DNA of 64,000 nucleotides from Rhizobium sp. GTDB taxonomy: Bacteria > Pseudomonadota > Alphaproteobacteria > Rhizobiales > Rhizobiaceae. The stretch spans positions 1 through 64,000 of the forward strand of contig JAQGJP010000029.1 in NCBI GenBank assembly GCA_028290545.1, read 5' to 3'. The position numbers and the translations under genes were made by a program. Below the pieces are notes generated by a model. It worked only from the letters and a program-made list of their open reading frames with translations, made no database searches and had not been told where the DNA came from. The first letter of the stretch is position 1; every line of letters starts with the position of its first letter. Of this stretch, positions 8,962 to 18,579 are shown in pieces.

Positions 8962-9052
8962 CTGGATTTTCTATGATGGGGGCCGGGCCATTCCGGCGAA
9001 CCCTCATATCGTGCAAATCCTTGGCTTTCCTAGTGGTTTTTGGCGCGTTAGT

Positions 9053-9077
9053 AAAAAACGGCGCAGGTGGGGCGCCG
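9053..9077 (-). terminator. Terminator of alkaline phosphatase
   Basis: CGGCGC / GCGCCG stem followed on the minus strand by TTTTTT. T residues also flank the other side, so it may work in both directions. Confidence 0.8.
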
Positions 9078-9117
9078 TTTTCAGTGCTGTGAACCCTTTA
9101 GCTCAGCGAGCCGTGAC

Positions 9118-10533
9118 TTACTTCAGGCCAAGCGCATTGCGCATGGTGAAGTAGAGGTCGGTCTGGTCGGTCAGGCCGGAGACGTTGGCGGCGTGCGGGC
9201 CGAAGGCGGCGATGCGGAGCTGGGCGCCGGTGTGACCCTGCGAGTCGCCTTCCGAATTGCCGTAGCTGATGTCCATGACCGCGCCGTCTTTGGTGGTCAG
9301 GCGGGCGGTGAGGCCCGGAGCCTCGGTGCCTTCTTCGACGATCTGGCTGGAATGGGCATGGTCGGCGGTGACGATGACCAGGGTATCGCCATGTTCCTTG
9401 GCGAAGGCGAGACCGACCTGGACGGCGGCATCGAGGTCAACGGTTTCGCCGATCTGGCCGCACGGATTGGCCGCATGGTCCTGCTTGTCGATCGAAGCGC
9501 CTTCAACCTGCAGGAAGAAGCCCTTTTCATTGGTGCTGAGCAGCTCGATGGCCTTGGTGGTCATGTCGGCCAGCGACGGCTGGGTGGCAGGACGGTCGGC
9601 ATTGGGCGTGCAGGTGATCGCGGGTTGGTCGAGATTGCCGTGATAGGTGGCCTTCGGACCCATCCAGCTCACGGGCAGGTTGCCTTCGGCGAAGAGGCCG
9701 ATGACCGGCTTGTCCTGGTTGGCTTCGGTGAGCGCCTTCATTTCGTCGGCTGTGGTGACGATGGTGAAGCCGAGGGCCTTGGCCTGGTCCATCAAGGTCT
9801 GGCCCTTGTATTCACCAGAGGTCGCGACTTCAGCGAAGCTCTTGGCGCCGCCGCCGAGAACGAGGTCTGCACGGGTGGTGAGGTACTGTTCGGTGATCGA
9901 GCCGGCGCCGCCGTTTTCCAGGGCGTTGCTGGCGCAATCGGCCGTGGTCTTCACCGGGCCGTAGCAGCCGCGCGCCGTGATGTGCGAGACCAGCGCCGCC
10001 GGGGTGGCGTCCTGGATTTCCGAGGTCGAGACGTCGCCGGTGGCGAGGCCACTAGCCTTGGCCAATTCGAGAATCGTCTGGTGCGGCGCTTCCTTAATGT
10101 CGACGCCAAGCGCGCCGTTATAACTCTTTACGCCGGTGGACCATGCCGTAGCAGAAGCCGCTGAGTCGGTGACATAGGCCGGCTTGCCGGTGTCCTTGTC
10201 GAGCGCATAGTGGGTGTATTGACCGGTGACCGGCAGGGCGTCGATGCCCTTGAAGAAGCCGCCGCCGCCTTCGGCGTAATTGCGCGCCACGGTGATTTCC
10301 GAGTCGCCCATGCCGTCGCCGATGAACAGGATAACGTTCTTAGCCGGGGTGTTGACCAGCGAAACCTTGAGCGCCTCGGTCAGATCGCCACTAAGGCGGC
10401 GGGCGCCGCCCGGCTGGGTGATGTCGCCGGCAGCGCCGCGAACCATGATATCCGTCACGTCTTGGGCAATGACCGTCGCGCTGGACAGCAGGCAGAGGCT
10501 CAAGGCGAGCATTAAGGTACGGGTGAGGTTCAT
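9118..10533 (-). CDS. phoA: Alkaline phosphatase, E. coli PhoA type
   Basis: A periplasmic phosphomonoesterase that releases phosphate from organic esters. After a signal peptide ([24 protein letters not shown]) the active-site blocks of E. coli PhoA are all present: [10 protein letters not shown] (metal), [13 protein letters not shown] (nucleophile serine), ARGCYGP (phosphate-binding arginine), [24 protein letters not shown] and [10 protein letters not shown] (zinc histidines). It has 471 residues, the same size class as PhoA. I start it at the ATG at 10533 (AAGGATCGACCT before it). No CTGTCAT-type Pho box is visible in the 100 bp upstream, so phosphate control is not supported. Such close similarity to the enterobacterial enzyme could reflect transfer, but codon use looks native. 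Confidence 0.95.
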   Translation of the reverse strand: MNLTRTLMLALSLCLLSSATVIAQDVTDIMVRGAAGDITQPGGARRLSGDLTEALKVSLVNTPAKNVILFIGDGMGDSEITVARNYAEGGGGFFKGIDALPVTGQYTHYALDKDTGKPAYVTDSAASATAWSTGVKSYNGALGVDIKEAPHQTILELAKASGLATGDVSTSEIQDATPAALVSHITARGCYGPVKTTADCASNALENGGAGSITEQYLTTRADLVLGGGAKSFAEVATSGEYKGQTLMDQAKALGFTIVTTADEMKALTEANQDKPVIGLFAEGNLPVSWMGPKATYHGNLDQPAITCTPNADRPATQPSLADMTTKAIELLSTNEKGFFLQVEGASIDKQDHAANPCGQIGETVDLDAAVQVGLAFAKEHGDTLVIVTADHAHSSQIVEEGTEAPGLTARLTTKDGAVMDISYGNSEGDSQGHTGAQLRIAAFGPHAANVSGLTDQTDLYFTMRNALGLK

Positions 10534-10633
10534 AGGTCGATCCTTCCATGAAAATCTAAGGAGGTCCGCGATAGGGCGCGGGTCCACCCGTTTTTTAGGA
10601 AGGCGTTGCGAAGGTATCGCGACAGTGGCACCC

Positions 10634-10664
10634 AAACAAAAACGGCGCCCCGAAGGGCGCCGTT
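10634..10664 (-). terminator. Terminator of lon
   Basis: A perfect 10-bp stem AACGGCGCCC-CGAA-GGGCGCCGTT, 18 bp past the lon stop, followed on the minus strand by TTTTTGTTT. Confidence 0.88.
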
Positions 10665-10682
10665 CTCGCAATCAGTGTCCGC

Positions 10683-13109
10683 TTAGTGCGGCAGGCCGGC
10701 CGTGGCTTCGTCGACATCGACGACCGCCGGGGTGACGACCTTCTCATCGAAGTTCCACTCGATCGGCTCGGGCTGGCGCACCAGCGCGTGCTTGATCACC
10801 TGGTCCATGCGGCTGACAGGGATGATCTCCATGCCGTCCTTGACGATGTCTGGGATCTCGGCGAGATCGCGAACGTTCTCTTCGGGGATCAGCACGGTTT
10901 TGATGCCGCCGCGCAGCGCGGCCAGCAGCTTTTCCTTCAATCCGCCGATTGGCAGCACCCTGCCCCGCAGCGTGATCTCGCCGGTCATGGCGACATCGTT
11001 GCGCACTGCGATACCGGTCATCACCGACACGATGGCGGTGGCGAGGCCGATACCAGCCGACGGACCATCCTTGGGGGTGGCGCCTTCGGGTAGGTGGACG
11101 TGGATGTCGCGCGTGTCGAACATTGGCGGCTTGATGCCGAAATCGATCGAACGCGAGCGCACATACGCGGTCGCCGCGGTCAGCGATTCCTTCATCACTT
11201 CCTTGATGTTGCCGGTCACGGTCATGCGACCCTTGCCCGGCGTCATCACGCCTTCGATCGTCAGCAGCTCGCCGCCCACCGAAGTCCAGGCGAGGCCCGT
11301 TACCAGGCCAACCTGTGCTTCGGCTTCGATTTCGCCATGCGTGTAGATATCCGCGCCCAGATACTTGGTCAGCAACTCTTCGTTGATCACCACCGTCTTG
11401 ACCTTGGTCTTGACGATCTCGGCGACGGCCTTGCGCATCAGCTTGCTGATTTCGCGCTTGAGGTTACGCACGCCCGCTTCACGGGTGTAGCGCTGGATCA
11501 CGGCGGTCAGCATTTCGTCGCTCAGCACGAACTCGCCGTGGGCCAGCCCGTTCTCCTTGAGCGTCTCCGGGATGAGGTGCTGCTTGGCGATCCCGTGCTT
11601 TTCCTGCTCGGTGTAACCGGACAGGCGGATGATCTCCATGCGGTCCATCAGTGGGCCGGGGATGTTCAGGGTGTTCGAGGTGGTCACGAACATCACGTCG
11701 CTGAGGTCATAATCGACCTCGAGGTAGTGGTCGGCGAAGGTGTGGTTCTGCTCCGGATCGAGCACTTCAAGCAGTGCCGACGACGGATCGCCACGGAAGT
11801 CTTGGCCCATCTTGTCGATTTCGTCGAGCAGGAAAAGCGGGTTGGATTTGCCCACCTTCTTGAGCGACTGGATCACCTTGCCGGGCATGGAGCCGATATA
11901 GGTGCGGCGATGGCCGCGGATTTCGGCTTCGTCCCGAACCCCGCCCAGAGCCATGCGCACGAACTCGCGGCCGGTCGCCTTGGCGATCGACTTGCCGAGC
12001 GAGGTCTTGCCGACACCCGGAGGACCAACGAGGCAAAGGATCGGGCCCTTGAGCTTACCGACACGGCCCTGCACAGCCAGATATTCCAGGATGCGTTCCT
12101 TGACCTTCTCAAGGCCATAGTGATCCTCGTCGAGAACCTTCTCGGCCAGTGTCAGGTCGCGCTTGACCTTGCTCTTCTTGCCCCAGGGCAGGCCGAGCAG
12201 TACGTCGAGATAGTTCCGCACAACCGTGGCTTCAGCCGACATCGGGCTCATGGTCTTGAGCTTCTTGATCTCGGCATCGGCCTTGGCGCGAGCTTCCTTG
12301 CTCAGCTTGGTCTTGGCGATGCGGTCTTCCAGCTCCGTGATCTCGTTGGAGCCTTCCTCGCCGTCGCCCAGCTCGCGCTGGATCGCCTTCATCTGCTCGT
12401 TGAGGTAGTACTCGCGCTGGGTCTTCTCCATCTGCCGTTTGACACGGCTACGGATACGCTTTTCCACCTGCAATACGCCGATCTCGCCTTCCATCAGGCC
12501 AAGAATCTTCTGGAAGCGCTCGGCGACCGAAACGGTCGAGAGCAGGTCTTCCTTCTCGTTGATCTTGATAACGAGGTGGCTGGCAATGGTATCGGCCAAC
12601 TTGGAATGGTTTTCGATCTGCCCGACAGCGGCCACGACCTCGGCGGAAATCTTCTTGTTGAGCTTCACATAGCTCTCGAATTCCGTAGTGGCCGAGCGCG
12701 ACAGCGCTTCGACTTCCGTAGCGTCGTCCTCGGGCTCGGCGAGCACAGTGGCCTCAGCCTCGAAGTAGTCGACGGTCTGCAAATAGCGATCGATGGTGGC
12801 ACGGCTCAGCCCTTCCACCAGCACCTTGACGGTGCCGTCGGGGAGCTTCAGCAGTTGCAGCACGGTGGCGATGGTGCCGGTCGCATAGATCTGGTCCGGC
12901 GCCGGGTCATCGTCCTGGGCATTTTTCTGGGTCACGACAAGAATATGCTTGTCGTCCCGCATGACTTCCTCAAGCGCTTTCACCGACTTTTCACGGCCGA
13001 CGAACAGCGGCACGATCATGCCGGGAAACACGACGATGTCGCGCAGCGGGAGCACTGGGTAAACCCGATCGCGGCTGGCGTCGCCGCCGCTTGGATTGAA
13101 TTCCGACAT
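10683..13109 (-). CDS. lon: ATP-dependent endopeptidase La
   Basis: A cytoplasmic AAA+ protease that degrades misfolded and short-lived regulatory proteins. The 808 residues show the Lon N-domain (YPVLPLRDIVVFPGMIVPLF), a coiled coil around residues 200-270, Walker A GPPGVGKTSLG, Walker B LFLLDEIDKMG, and the C-terminal Ser-Lys dyad: serine in PKDGPSAGIGL and lysine in GGLKEKLLAALR. The ATG at 13109 is preceded by AAAGGATTAGAG. The gene lies near clpX, clpP and hup as in other Hyphomicrobiales, with metabolic genes inserted between lon and clpX. An RpoH-type promoter is visible upstream. Confidence 0.98.
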   Translation of the reverse strand: MSEFNPSGGDASRDRVYPVLPLRDIVVFPGMIVPLFVGREKSVKALEEVMRDDKHILVVTQKNAQDDDPAPDQIYATGTIATVLQLLKLPDGTVKVLVEGLSRATIDRYLQTVDYFEAEATVLAEPEDDATEVEALSRSATTEFESYVKLNKKISAEVVAAVGQIENHSKLADTIASHLVIKINEKEDLLSTVSVAERFQKILGLMEGEIGVLQVEKRIRSRVKRQMEKTQREYYLNEQMKAIQRELGDGEEGSNEITELEDRIAKTKLSKEARAKADAEIKKLKTMSPMSAEATVVRNYLDVLLGLPWGKKSKVKRDLTLAEKVLDEDHYGLEKVKERILEYLAVQGRVGKLKGPILCLVGPPGVGKTSLGKSIAKATGREFVRMALGGVRDEAEIRGHRRTYIGSMPGKVIQSLKKVGKSNPLFLLDEIDKMGQDFRGDPSSALLEVLDPEQNHTFADHYLEVDYDLSDVMFVTTSNTLNIPGPLMDRMEIIRLSGYTEQEKHGIAKQHLIPETLKENGLAHGEFVLSDEMLTAVIQRYTREAGVRNLKREISKLMRKAVAEIVKTKVKTVVINEELLTKYLGADIYTHGEIEAEAQVGLVTGLAWTSVGGELLTIEGVMTPGKGRMTVTGNIKEVMKESLTAATAYVRSRSIDFGIKPPMFDTRDIHVHLPEGATPKDGPSAGIGLATAIVSVMTGIAVRNDVAMTGEITLRGRVLPIGGLKEKLLAALRGGIKTVLIPEENVRDLAEIPDIVKDGMEIIPVSRMDQVIKHALVRQPEPIEWNFDEKVVTPAVVDVDEATAGLPH

Positions 13110-13468
13110 CTCTAATCCTTTCCGGGGCACGCAGGGAGGAAGGATCGTAAGCGCGCCCGTTACAGACAGCCCTAAAAATTAGGCTGGGCTGATTCTGATT
13201 AATAAATAGGTTGGCCCACGCGTCCGGCAAGTCAACCTTTGCAGAAATATGACGGTTAACTCCGCTTCGCGCAGCACCAATGCCCTAGGCGCATTGCAAA
13301 TGTCATCAACCGCGTTTCCTATGCCACAGGAACATGGACGTAACCATGACCCGATAGGCGTATGGGAGCTCCGAGCAACAGCTTTTTATAGGCTGGTCGC
13401 ACTATGGAGCTAGATTTGATGCTCGTTCGCGTCGACAGCTTTTAATGGAAACAGGCAGGATTTGCGCG
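13110..13468. other. Divergent promoter region of lon and arginase
   Basis: This 360-bp stretch has no supported gene. It holds the heat-shock-type promoter of lon (13201-13231). On the arginase side TTTTTATAGG near 13384-13393 could supply a -10 box, but no matching -35 box is clear. Confidence 0.5.
13201..13231 (-). promoter_or_regulatory. RpoH-type heat-shock promoter of lon
   Basis: On the minus strand CTTG, 17 bases, then CCTATTTATT. This agrees with the alphaproteobacterial sigma-32 consensus (CTTG...CYTATNT) at a normal distance, about 90 bp before the lon ATG. Control of lon by RpoH is established in many proteobacteria. Confidence 0.7.
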
Positions 13469-14446
13469 ATGGCATCTGTCCACAAGATTGCTCTCCTGGG
13501 CGTCGCCACCGCAGCCGGGGCGTCAATTCGAGGCGCCGGGATGGGCCCGGAGGCCCTGCGCGTGGCGGGGCTGGCCGAAGCCCTGCTCGATCTCGGCCAT
13601 TCGGTCACCGATCATGGCGACCTGCGCCGGCCTCACCCCGCGCCCGATGCGGAGCCCGCCAGTTGGCGTCTGCCCGAGGAGCGGCAGGCCAATGTGCTCG
13701 ACCTCTCCGCTCGCGCCAGCGACCGTGCCGTCGAGCTGATGGCGGAAGGTCAGTTTCCGATCTTTCTCGGCGGCGATCATTCAATTTCCATGGGCACTGT
13801 CTCGGGCGTCGCGCGCCACTGCGCCGCCATCGGCAAGCCCATCTTCGTGCTCTGGATCGACGCCCATGGCGACTACAACACGCCGGCGACCTCGCCCTCC
13901 GGCAACCTGCACGGCATGTCCCTGGCGCTGCTCTGTGGCGAGCCCGAATTCGACGGCCCTTTCGCCGGTCCCTGGCGCGGCACTGTCGATCCCCGCAACG
14001 TCGCCATCTTCGGCGCCCGTTCGATCGATCGCGAGGAACGCCGTCTATTGGAGTCGCGTGGCGTCTTGGTCATCGATATGCGCAAGATCGACGAACTGGG
14101 CGCCGTCGCCACCATGCGCACCATCATCGAGCGCGTCCGCAAGGCCAATGGCCATCTGCATGTCAGCCTCGACGTCGATGCCATGGACCCCTCTATCGCT
14201 CCCGGGGTCGGCACCACCGTCGCCGGCGGCCTGACCTATCGCGAAGCCCATCTGGCCATGGAAATGCTGCACGACTGCGGTCTGGTCGGCTCACTCGATA
14301 TTGTCGAACTCAATCCGTTCCTAGACGAGGCGGGTAAAAGCGCCCTGCTCCTTGTCGACCTCGTCGCCAGCCTCTTCGGCCGCTCCGTCATGAGCCCACC
14401 CGGCGAAGGCCCGATGGCGTTTGTGACCGAGGATGAGGAAGGCTAG
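13469..14446 (+). CDS. rocF: Arginase
   Basis: Hydrolyses L-arginine to ornithine and urea in the cytoplasm. The 325-residue protein has the manganese-binding motifs of the ureohydrolase family: FLGGDHSISMGT, WIDAHGDYNTP and SLDVDAMDPSIAPGVGT. The segment ATSPSGNLHGM supports arginase over agmatinase. I start it at the ATG at 13469, with AGGA 8 bases upstream; an ATG at 13445 lacks a good site. No ornithine-cyclodeaminase or transporter gene is adjacent. Its end overlaps the end of the convergent citrate-synthase-like gene by 4 bp. Confidence 0.93.
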   Translation: MASVHKIALLGVATAAGASIRGAGMGPEALRVAGLAEALLDLGHSVTDHGDLRRPHPAPDAEPASWRLPEERQANVLDLSARASDRAVELMAEGQFPIFLGGDHSISMGTVSGVARHCAAIGKPIFVLWIDAHGDYNTPATSPSGNLHGMSLALLCGEPEFDGPFAGPWRGTVDPRNVAIFGARSIDREERRLLESRGVLVIDMRKIDELGAVATMRTIIERVRKANGHLHVSLDVDAMDPSIAPGVGTTVAGGLTYREAHLAMEMLHDCGLVGSLDIVELNPFLDEAGKSALLLVDLVASLFGRSVMSPPGEGPMAFVTEDEEG

Positions 14447-15576
14447 GAAGCCCCTACACCAGCGTATTGCGCCCGCGGCCGGATCTCCTGGCCACTTTGC
14501 ACCTGCTCCAGTCCATGGGCCAGCCAGCCTATGCAGCGCGCCATGGCAAACAGCGTCAACGGCGCATCCGCCGGCAGGTCGAACGCCGCCGCCATGGCTG
14601 CCAGTGCGAAATCCACATTGGGCCGCTCGCCGGTAATCGCCTCGCCCGCCTCGCGCAGCCTGGCAAACCCCGCCGGCAGTTCGAACTGCGCCAGCAGCGC
14701 TTCGGCGCGAACGTCGCCATCCGGATAGAGCCGATGCCCCATGCCCGGCACCTGCCGACCCTCCCCCAGCCAGTCCCGCAAGGCCGCCTCCGCTGAATCG
14801 GGCGCGTGGCCGATATCCTCGGCCAGTGCCGCCACCTCGCGCGACGCCAGGCCATGGCGCGGGCCATTGAGGGTGGCCAGACCCGCCAGCGCGCCCGCCC
14901 ACAGCGACGCGCCGGTCGAAACCGCTACCCGCGCGGCAAACGTCGAAGCGTTGAGTTCGTGGTCTGCCAACAGCACCAGGGCACGGCGAATGATGTCTGC
15001 GGCGGCCGGGCGCTCCCATCGCCCCGCCAGCCGCAGATGCAGCATAGCGCCAGCTGGCGCGTCTCCGGTAAGCGCTTGGGCCAAGATTGCGAGCACCAGG
15101 CCGGCCTCGTGCGTCAGCCCGGCAAGCGGGCGAACAGTGGGTATGGTCTCCGCCGCCCGCCTGGCCAGCGCGACGAACGCGGCGGTCAATCCCGGCGAAC
15201 CATCAAGCGACGCCACAGCCGGGAGCTGTCCTTCCGCCTGCCAGAGAAGCGCCGCGATGTCTTCAAGGCCGGCGCTTTCCGCCAGCTCGCACGCATCTTG
15301 CCCCCGATACAGCAACCGGCCATTGGCCACCGTCGAGATGCTCGTGCGCAGGACCGGATCGCCCCACTGCATCGCCTGCGCCGCCACCGCATCCTGCTTT
15401 CGGCGGCCGGCAGCGCGTTGGGCGAGGCGCCGCACATCGTCGCCGCGATAGAGGCTCTTGCGACTGTCCTCGGGGTCGCGCTTGGCCTTGATCCGGCCCC
15501 GGCTGACATTGGCATAGAGCGTCTGCGGCTGCGTGCCGAGTACGACCAGGGCCTCGTGGGCCGTCAACCAGTCCAT
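14443..15576 (-). CDS. Citrate-synthase-family protein with N-terminal helix-turn-helix
   Basis: Residues 1-55 form a MerR/excisionase-like helix-turn-helix (LTAHEALVVLGTQPQTLYANVSRGRI, then KSLYRGDDVRRL). The rest is a compact citrate synthase domain with LNGPRHGLASREV (first catalytic histidine), PGMGHRLYPDGDVRAEALL (second histidine) and NVDFALAAMAAAFDLP (catalytic aspartate). The 377-residue protein may condense acetyl-CoA or propionyl-CoA with oxaloacetate, act as a DNA-bound sensor of such metabolites, or both; the sequence does not decide. It is divergent from a second citrate-synthase-like gene, with a short palindromic intergenic region that is a plausible target for its own DNA-binding domain. 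Confidence 0.88.
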   Translation of the reverse strand: MDWLTAHEALVVLGTQPQTLYANVSRGRIKAKRDPEDSRKSLYRGDDVRRLAQRAAGRRKQDAVAAQAMQWGDPVLRTSISTVANGRLLYRGQDACELAESAGLEDIAALLWQAEGQLPAVASLDGSPGLTAAFVALARRAAETIPTVRPLAGLTHEAGLVLAILAQALTGDAPAGAMLHLRLAGRWERPAAADIIRRALVLLADHELNASTFAARVAVSTGASLWAGALAGLATLNGPRHGLASREVAALAEDIGHAPDSAEAALRDWLGEGRQVPGMGHRLYPDGDVRAEALLAQFELPAGFARLREAGEAITGERPNVDFALAAMAAAFDLPADAPLTLFAMARCIGWLAHGLEQVQSGQEIRPRAQYAGVGAS

Positions 15577-15661
15577 AGCAATACATTGATCCTATTGGTC
15601 AAGATTGACGTCAATCATAGCAGTGATGATCTTGAGTGCGCCAGAACCAAGGAGCCTCAAA
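15577..15661. promoter_or_regulatory. Divergent operator region with palindromes
   Basis: This 85-bp gap between the two citrate-synthase-like genes contains a perfect 14-bp palindrome GATTGACGTCAATC at 15603-15616, and next to it an imperfect one, TTGATCC-TAT-TGGTCAA, at about 15588-15604. Both share TTGA/TCAA half-sites, as expected for a dimeric regulator binding side by side. Promoter boxes for each gene must overlap them. Confidence 0.6.
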
Positions 15662-16744
15662 ATGAACAGTGGATTGGAAGATGTCGTTGCCGCCGAGACG
15701 GTGCTGTCGGATGTCGATGGCAATGCTGGCCGCCTGATTATCCGCGGCGTATCACTCGATGATCTCGTCGCTCACAGCCGCTACGAGGATGTGCTGGAGC
15801 TGCTGCTGGGCGGCTTCTTTCCCGCCATGCCACCCCTGCCCGAGGCGCTTGGCGGCGCGCGTGTCGCTGTATTCAAGCATCTCGCCAGCGTGGACGCCGA
15901 TTTGCTCGCGCTATCGCCCATCGAGGCCGTCCGCGCCCTCATCGCCCGCGTACCCGACGGCGACGATCTAACCACCGCCCTGCAACTGGTCGCGGCCACG
16001 GCTGTGTTCACTCCCGGCATCATCCGCCTGCATGCTGGTCTCGCCCCGATCGCGCCGAACCCCGCCGCCAGCCATGCCGCCGATATCCTCGCCATGATGC
16101 TCGGCAAGACGCCGACGCCGCAGCAGACCGCCGCGCTCGACTGCTACCTCGTCACCGTCGCCGACCATGGCCTCAACGCCTCGACCTTCGCCGCCCGTGT
16201 CGTCGCCTCCACCCAGGCCGGCCTCGCTTCCGCGGCCCTGGCCGGTCTCAGTGCCCTCAAGGGCCCGCTGCATGGCGGCGCGCCCGGTCCTGTGCTCGAT
16301 ATGCTCGACGCCGTTGCCACGCCCGCCAACGCGGCCCCCTGGATCGACGCCGCTCTCGCGCGTGGCGAGCGCCTGATGGGTTTTGGCCACCGCGTCTACC
16401 GCGTCCGCGACCCCCGCGCCGATGCGCTCAAGGGCGCCGTGGAACTCCTCGCGGCCTCCGGTGCCATCGAGCCGAGCCGCCTAGCTCTGGCCGAAGCCGT
16501 CGAGACCGCAGCTCTCGCCGCCCTCCGGCGCAAAAAGCCCGACCGCCGCCTTGATACCAATGTCGAGTTCTACACCGCTCTGCTGCTCGAATCGCTCGGC
16601 TTTCCCCGCGGGACGTTCACCTGCGTCTTCGCCATGGGTCGTACCGGCGGCTGGATCGCCCATGCCCGCGAACAGGCACTCGACGGCCGGCTGATCCGCC
16701 CGCAGTCGCGTTACGTCGGCCCACGGCCTCAGCGGGCCGCCTGA
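15662..16744 (+). CDS. Citrate synthase / 2-methylcitrate synthase family enzyme
   Basis: The 360 residues have all catalytic blocks of the citrate synthase fold: KGPLHGGAPGPV (histidine), MGFGHRVYRVRDPRADAL (histidine) and NVEFYTALLLESLGFP (acidic residue, Glu instead of the usual Asp). AAGGAG precedes the ATG at 15662. It has no helix-turn-helix, unlike its divergent neighbour. The main TCA-cycle citrate synthase (about 430 residues) is normally elsewhere in these genomes, so this one probably serves a side pathway such as methylcitrate formation or another condensation. Its end overlaps the convergent DUF1905 gene by 16 bp. Confidence 0.88.
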   Translation: MNSGLEDVVAAETVLSDVDGNAGRLIIRGVSLDDLVAHSRYEDVLELLLGGFFPAMPPLPEALGGARVAVFKHLASVDADLLALSPIEAVRALIARVPDGDDLTTALQLVAATAVFTPGIIRLHAGLAPIAPNPAASHAADILAMMLGKTPTPQQTAALDCYLVTVADHGLNASTFAARVVASTQAGLASAALAGLSALKGPLHGGAPGPVLDMLDAVATPANAAPWIDAALARGERLMGFGHRVYRVRDPRADALKGAVELLAASGAIEPSRLALAEAVETAALAALRRKKPDRRLDTNVEFYTALLLESLGFPRGTFTCVFAMGRTGGWIAHAREQALDGRLIRPQSRYVGPRPQRAA

Positions 16745-17037
16745 CCCAGCGTCATGGCAATGTGCAGCGTTTCGAGATCGGCCGTCCCCAATTGCGCGCG
16801 GACCTTGGCCTTCAACGGCAAAAGATAGCTGCCGTCCTTGGGGAACAGCGAGGTGCAAAAGCTTACGCCATTGATCTGCGCCTCGACTGGGATGACGCCC
16901 CAGCCATAGGAGCCATAGGACACCGAGCGTGCCCGCGCCGCGATTTTCGCGCCAATCTCCGCCGGGATCGAGGCGAAATAATACGGAGCCGGCCCTCGCC
17001 AGTAGATGACCTGCGCGTCAAACGTGAACTCGGCCAC
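16729..17037 (-). CDS. DUF1905 domain protein
   Basis: A cytoplasmic protein of 102 residues. It shows the DUF1905 fold pattern, with APYYFASIPAEIGAKIAARA, a YGSYGWGVIPVEAQINGVSFCTSLFP core and LPLKAKVRAQLG near the end. No enzymatic role is established for this family. I start it at GTG 17037, with GGAG 6 bases upstream. The upstream in-frame TTG at 17061 touches the clpX terminator and is less likely. Confidence 0.8.
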   Translation of the reverse strand: MAEFTFDAQVIYWRGPAPYYFASIPAEIGAKIAARARSVSYGSYGWGVIPVEAQINGVSFCTSLFPKDGSYLLPLKAKVRAQLGTADLETLHIAMTLGQAAR

Positions 17038-17060
17038 GATCCGCTCCCGGGCAGTTCTCA

Positions 17061-17095
17061 AAACAAAAGCGCCGGACCCAAAGGCCCGGCGCTTT
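17061..17095 (-). terminator. Terminator of clpX
   Basis: A strong stem AAAGCGCCGG / CCGGCGCTTT with an inner CC/GG extension lies 33 bp after the clpX stop, followed on the minus strand by TTTTGTTTT. Confidence 0.9.
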
Positions 17096-17127
17096 CAATT
17101 TAACTCAGTTTAACTCAGTCCAGAATC

Positions 17128-18408
17128 TCACGCCGTCGCGGGCGCTTCGTCCTTCTTGCGCTCGGAATAGATGTACAGCGGACGTACATCCTTGCCGTTG
17201 ACCACTTCCTCGGAGATCACGACCTCTTCGACGCCTTCCAGCGACGGTAGGTCGTACATCGTATCGAGCAGGATCGATTCCATGATCGAGCGCAGGCCAC
17301 GGGCACCGGTCTTGCGTTCGATGGCGCGTTTGGCGATGGCCTTGAGGGCGTCCTCGTGGAAGGTCAGCTCGACTTCTTCCATGTTGAACAGGCGCTGGTA
17401 CTGACGCACCAGGGCGTTCTTGGGCGCCGTCAGGATTTCCATCAGGGCGGCTTCGTCGAGGTCTTCCAGCGTTGCCAGAACCGGCAAGCGGCCGATGAAT
17501 TCGGGGATCAGGCCGAACCGCACCAGGTCTTCCGGTGCCACATCTGCTAGCACTTGGCCAACACGACGATCGTTCGGATCCTTGACTACGGCCGAGAAGC
17601 CGATGCCCGAGCCTTCGCCGCGAGCCGAGATGATCTTTTCCAGACCCGCAAAGGCGCCGCCGCAGATGAACAGGATATTGGTCGTGTCCACCTGCAGGAA
17701 TTCCTGCTGCGGATGCTTGCGGCCGCCCTGGGGCGGAACCGAAGCGACGGTGCCTTCCATGATCTTGAGCAGAGCCTGCTGCACGCCTTCGCCCGAAACG
17801 TCGCGGGTGATCGACGGGTTGTCGGACTTGCGGCTGATCTTGTCGACTTCGTCGATATAGACGATGCCACGCTGGGCGCGCTCGACATTGTAGTCGGCCG
17901 CCTGAAGCAGCTTGAGGATGATGTTCTCGACATCCTCGCCGACATAACCGGCTTCAGTGAGCGTCGTCGCATCCGCCATGGTGAACGGCACGTCGATGAT
18001 GCGCGCCAGTGTCTGGGCAAGGTAGGTCTTGCCGCAACCGGTCGGGCCGACGAGCAGGATGTTGGACTTTGCAAGTTCCAGATCCTGGTTCTTCGTCGCA
18101 TGCGCCAGGCGCTTGTAGTGATTGTGCACGGCGACGGCGAGGATGCGCTTGGCCTGCTTCTGGCCAATCACATACTCATCGAGCACCTTCATGATATCCT
18201 GCGGTGTCGGAACGCCCTCGCGGGACTTCACCATCGAGGACTTGTTTTCCTCGCGGATGATATCCATGCAGAGTTCGACGCATTCATCGCAGATAAAAAC
18301 TGTCGGGCCGGCGATCAGCTTGCGTACTTCATGCTGGCTCTTGCCGCAGAAAGAACAATAAAGCGTGTTCTTCGAATCGCCGCCGCTGCTTCCGCTGACT
18401 TTACTCAT
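17128..18408 (-). CDS. clpX: ATP-dependent Clp protease ATPase subunit ClpX
   Basis: An AAA+ unfoldase that feeds tagged proteins into ClpP. The 426 residues start with the zinc-binding domain ([11 protein letters not shown] and [10 protein letters not shown], four cysteines), then Walker [12 protein letters not shown], the substrate-gripping pore loop GYVGEDVEN, Walker [12 protein letters not shown], and the sensor and IGF-type regions ([18 protein letters not shown]). I use the ATG at 18408 with GGAAGATGAA upstream. It lies 290 bp after clpP in the same direction, and the gap contains an inverted repeat. Confidence 0.97.
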   Translation of the reverse strand: MSKVSGSSGGDSKNTLYCSFCGKSQHEVRKLIAGPTVFICDECVELCMDIIREENKSSMVKSREGVPTPQDIMKVLDEYVIGQKQAKRILAVAVHNHYKRLAHATKNQDLELAKSNILLVGPTGCGKTYLAQTLARIIDVPFTMADATTLTEAGYVGEDVENIILKLLQAADYNVERAQRGIVYIDEVDKISRKSDNPSITRDVSGEGVQQALLKIMEGTVASVPPQGGRKHPQQEFLQVDTTNILFICGGAFAGLEKIISARGEGSGIGFSAVVKDPNDRRVGQVLADVAPEDLVRFGLIPEFIGRLPVLATLEDLDEAALMEILTAPKNALVRQYQRLFNMEEVELTFHEDALKAIAKRAIERKTGARGLRSIMESILLDTMYDLPSLEGVEEVVISEEVVNGKDVRPLYIYSERKKDEAPATA

Positions 18409-18579
18409 TTCATCTTCCTTCCAGCACGCCGCGACCGGGAGTGGGCAACGCGGGGTCAAATCCTGACACCCCGGCATGAAGCGGGCGAACCGCTGTTACA
18501 CGAGGCTTCGGGGAATCCTGCTGGGGCTACTCATACACAAATGCCCGAACGCAGCAACAAATCCCCCTGCTCAAGGGAA

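Noticed and set aside
10534-10633. Pho box before phoA
   Set aside because: Only a single CTGTCGC is seen; no pair of CTGTCAT-type half-sites at the required spacing.
11094-13115. 673-codon frame opposite lon
   Set aside because: An antisense shadow of lon. Composition is histidine- and leucine-rich as expected for the reverse frame, with no domain features.
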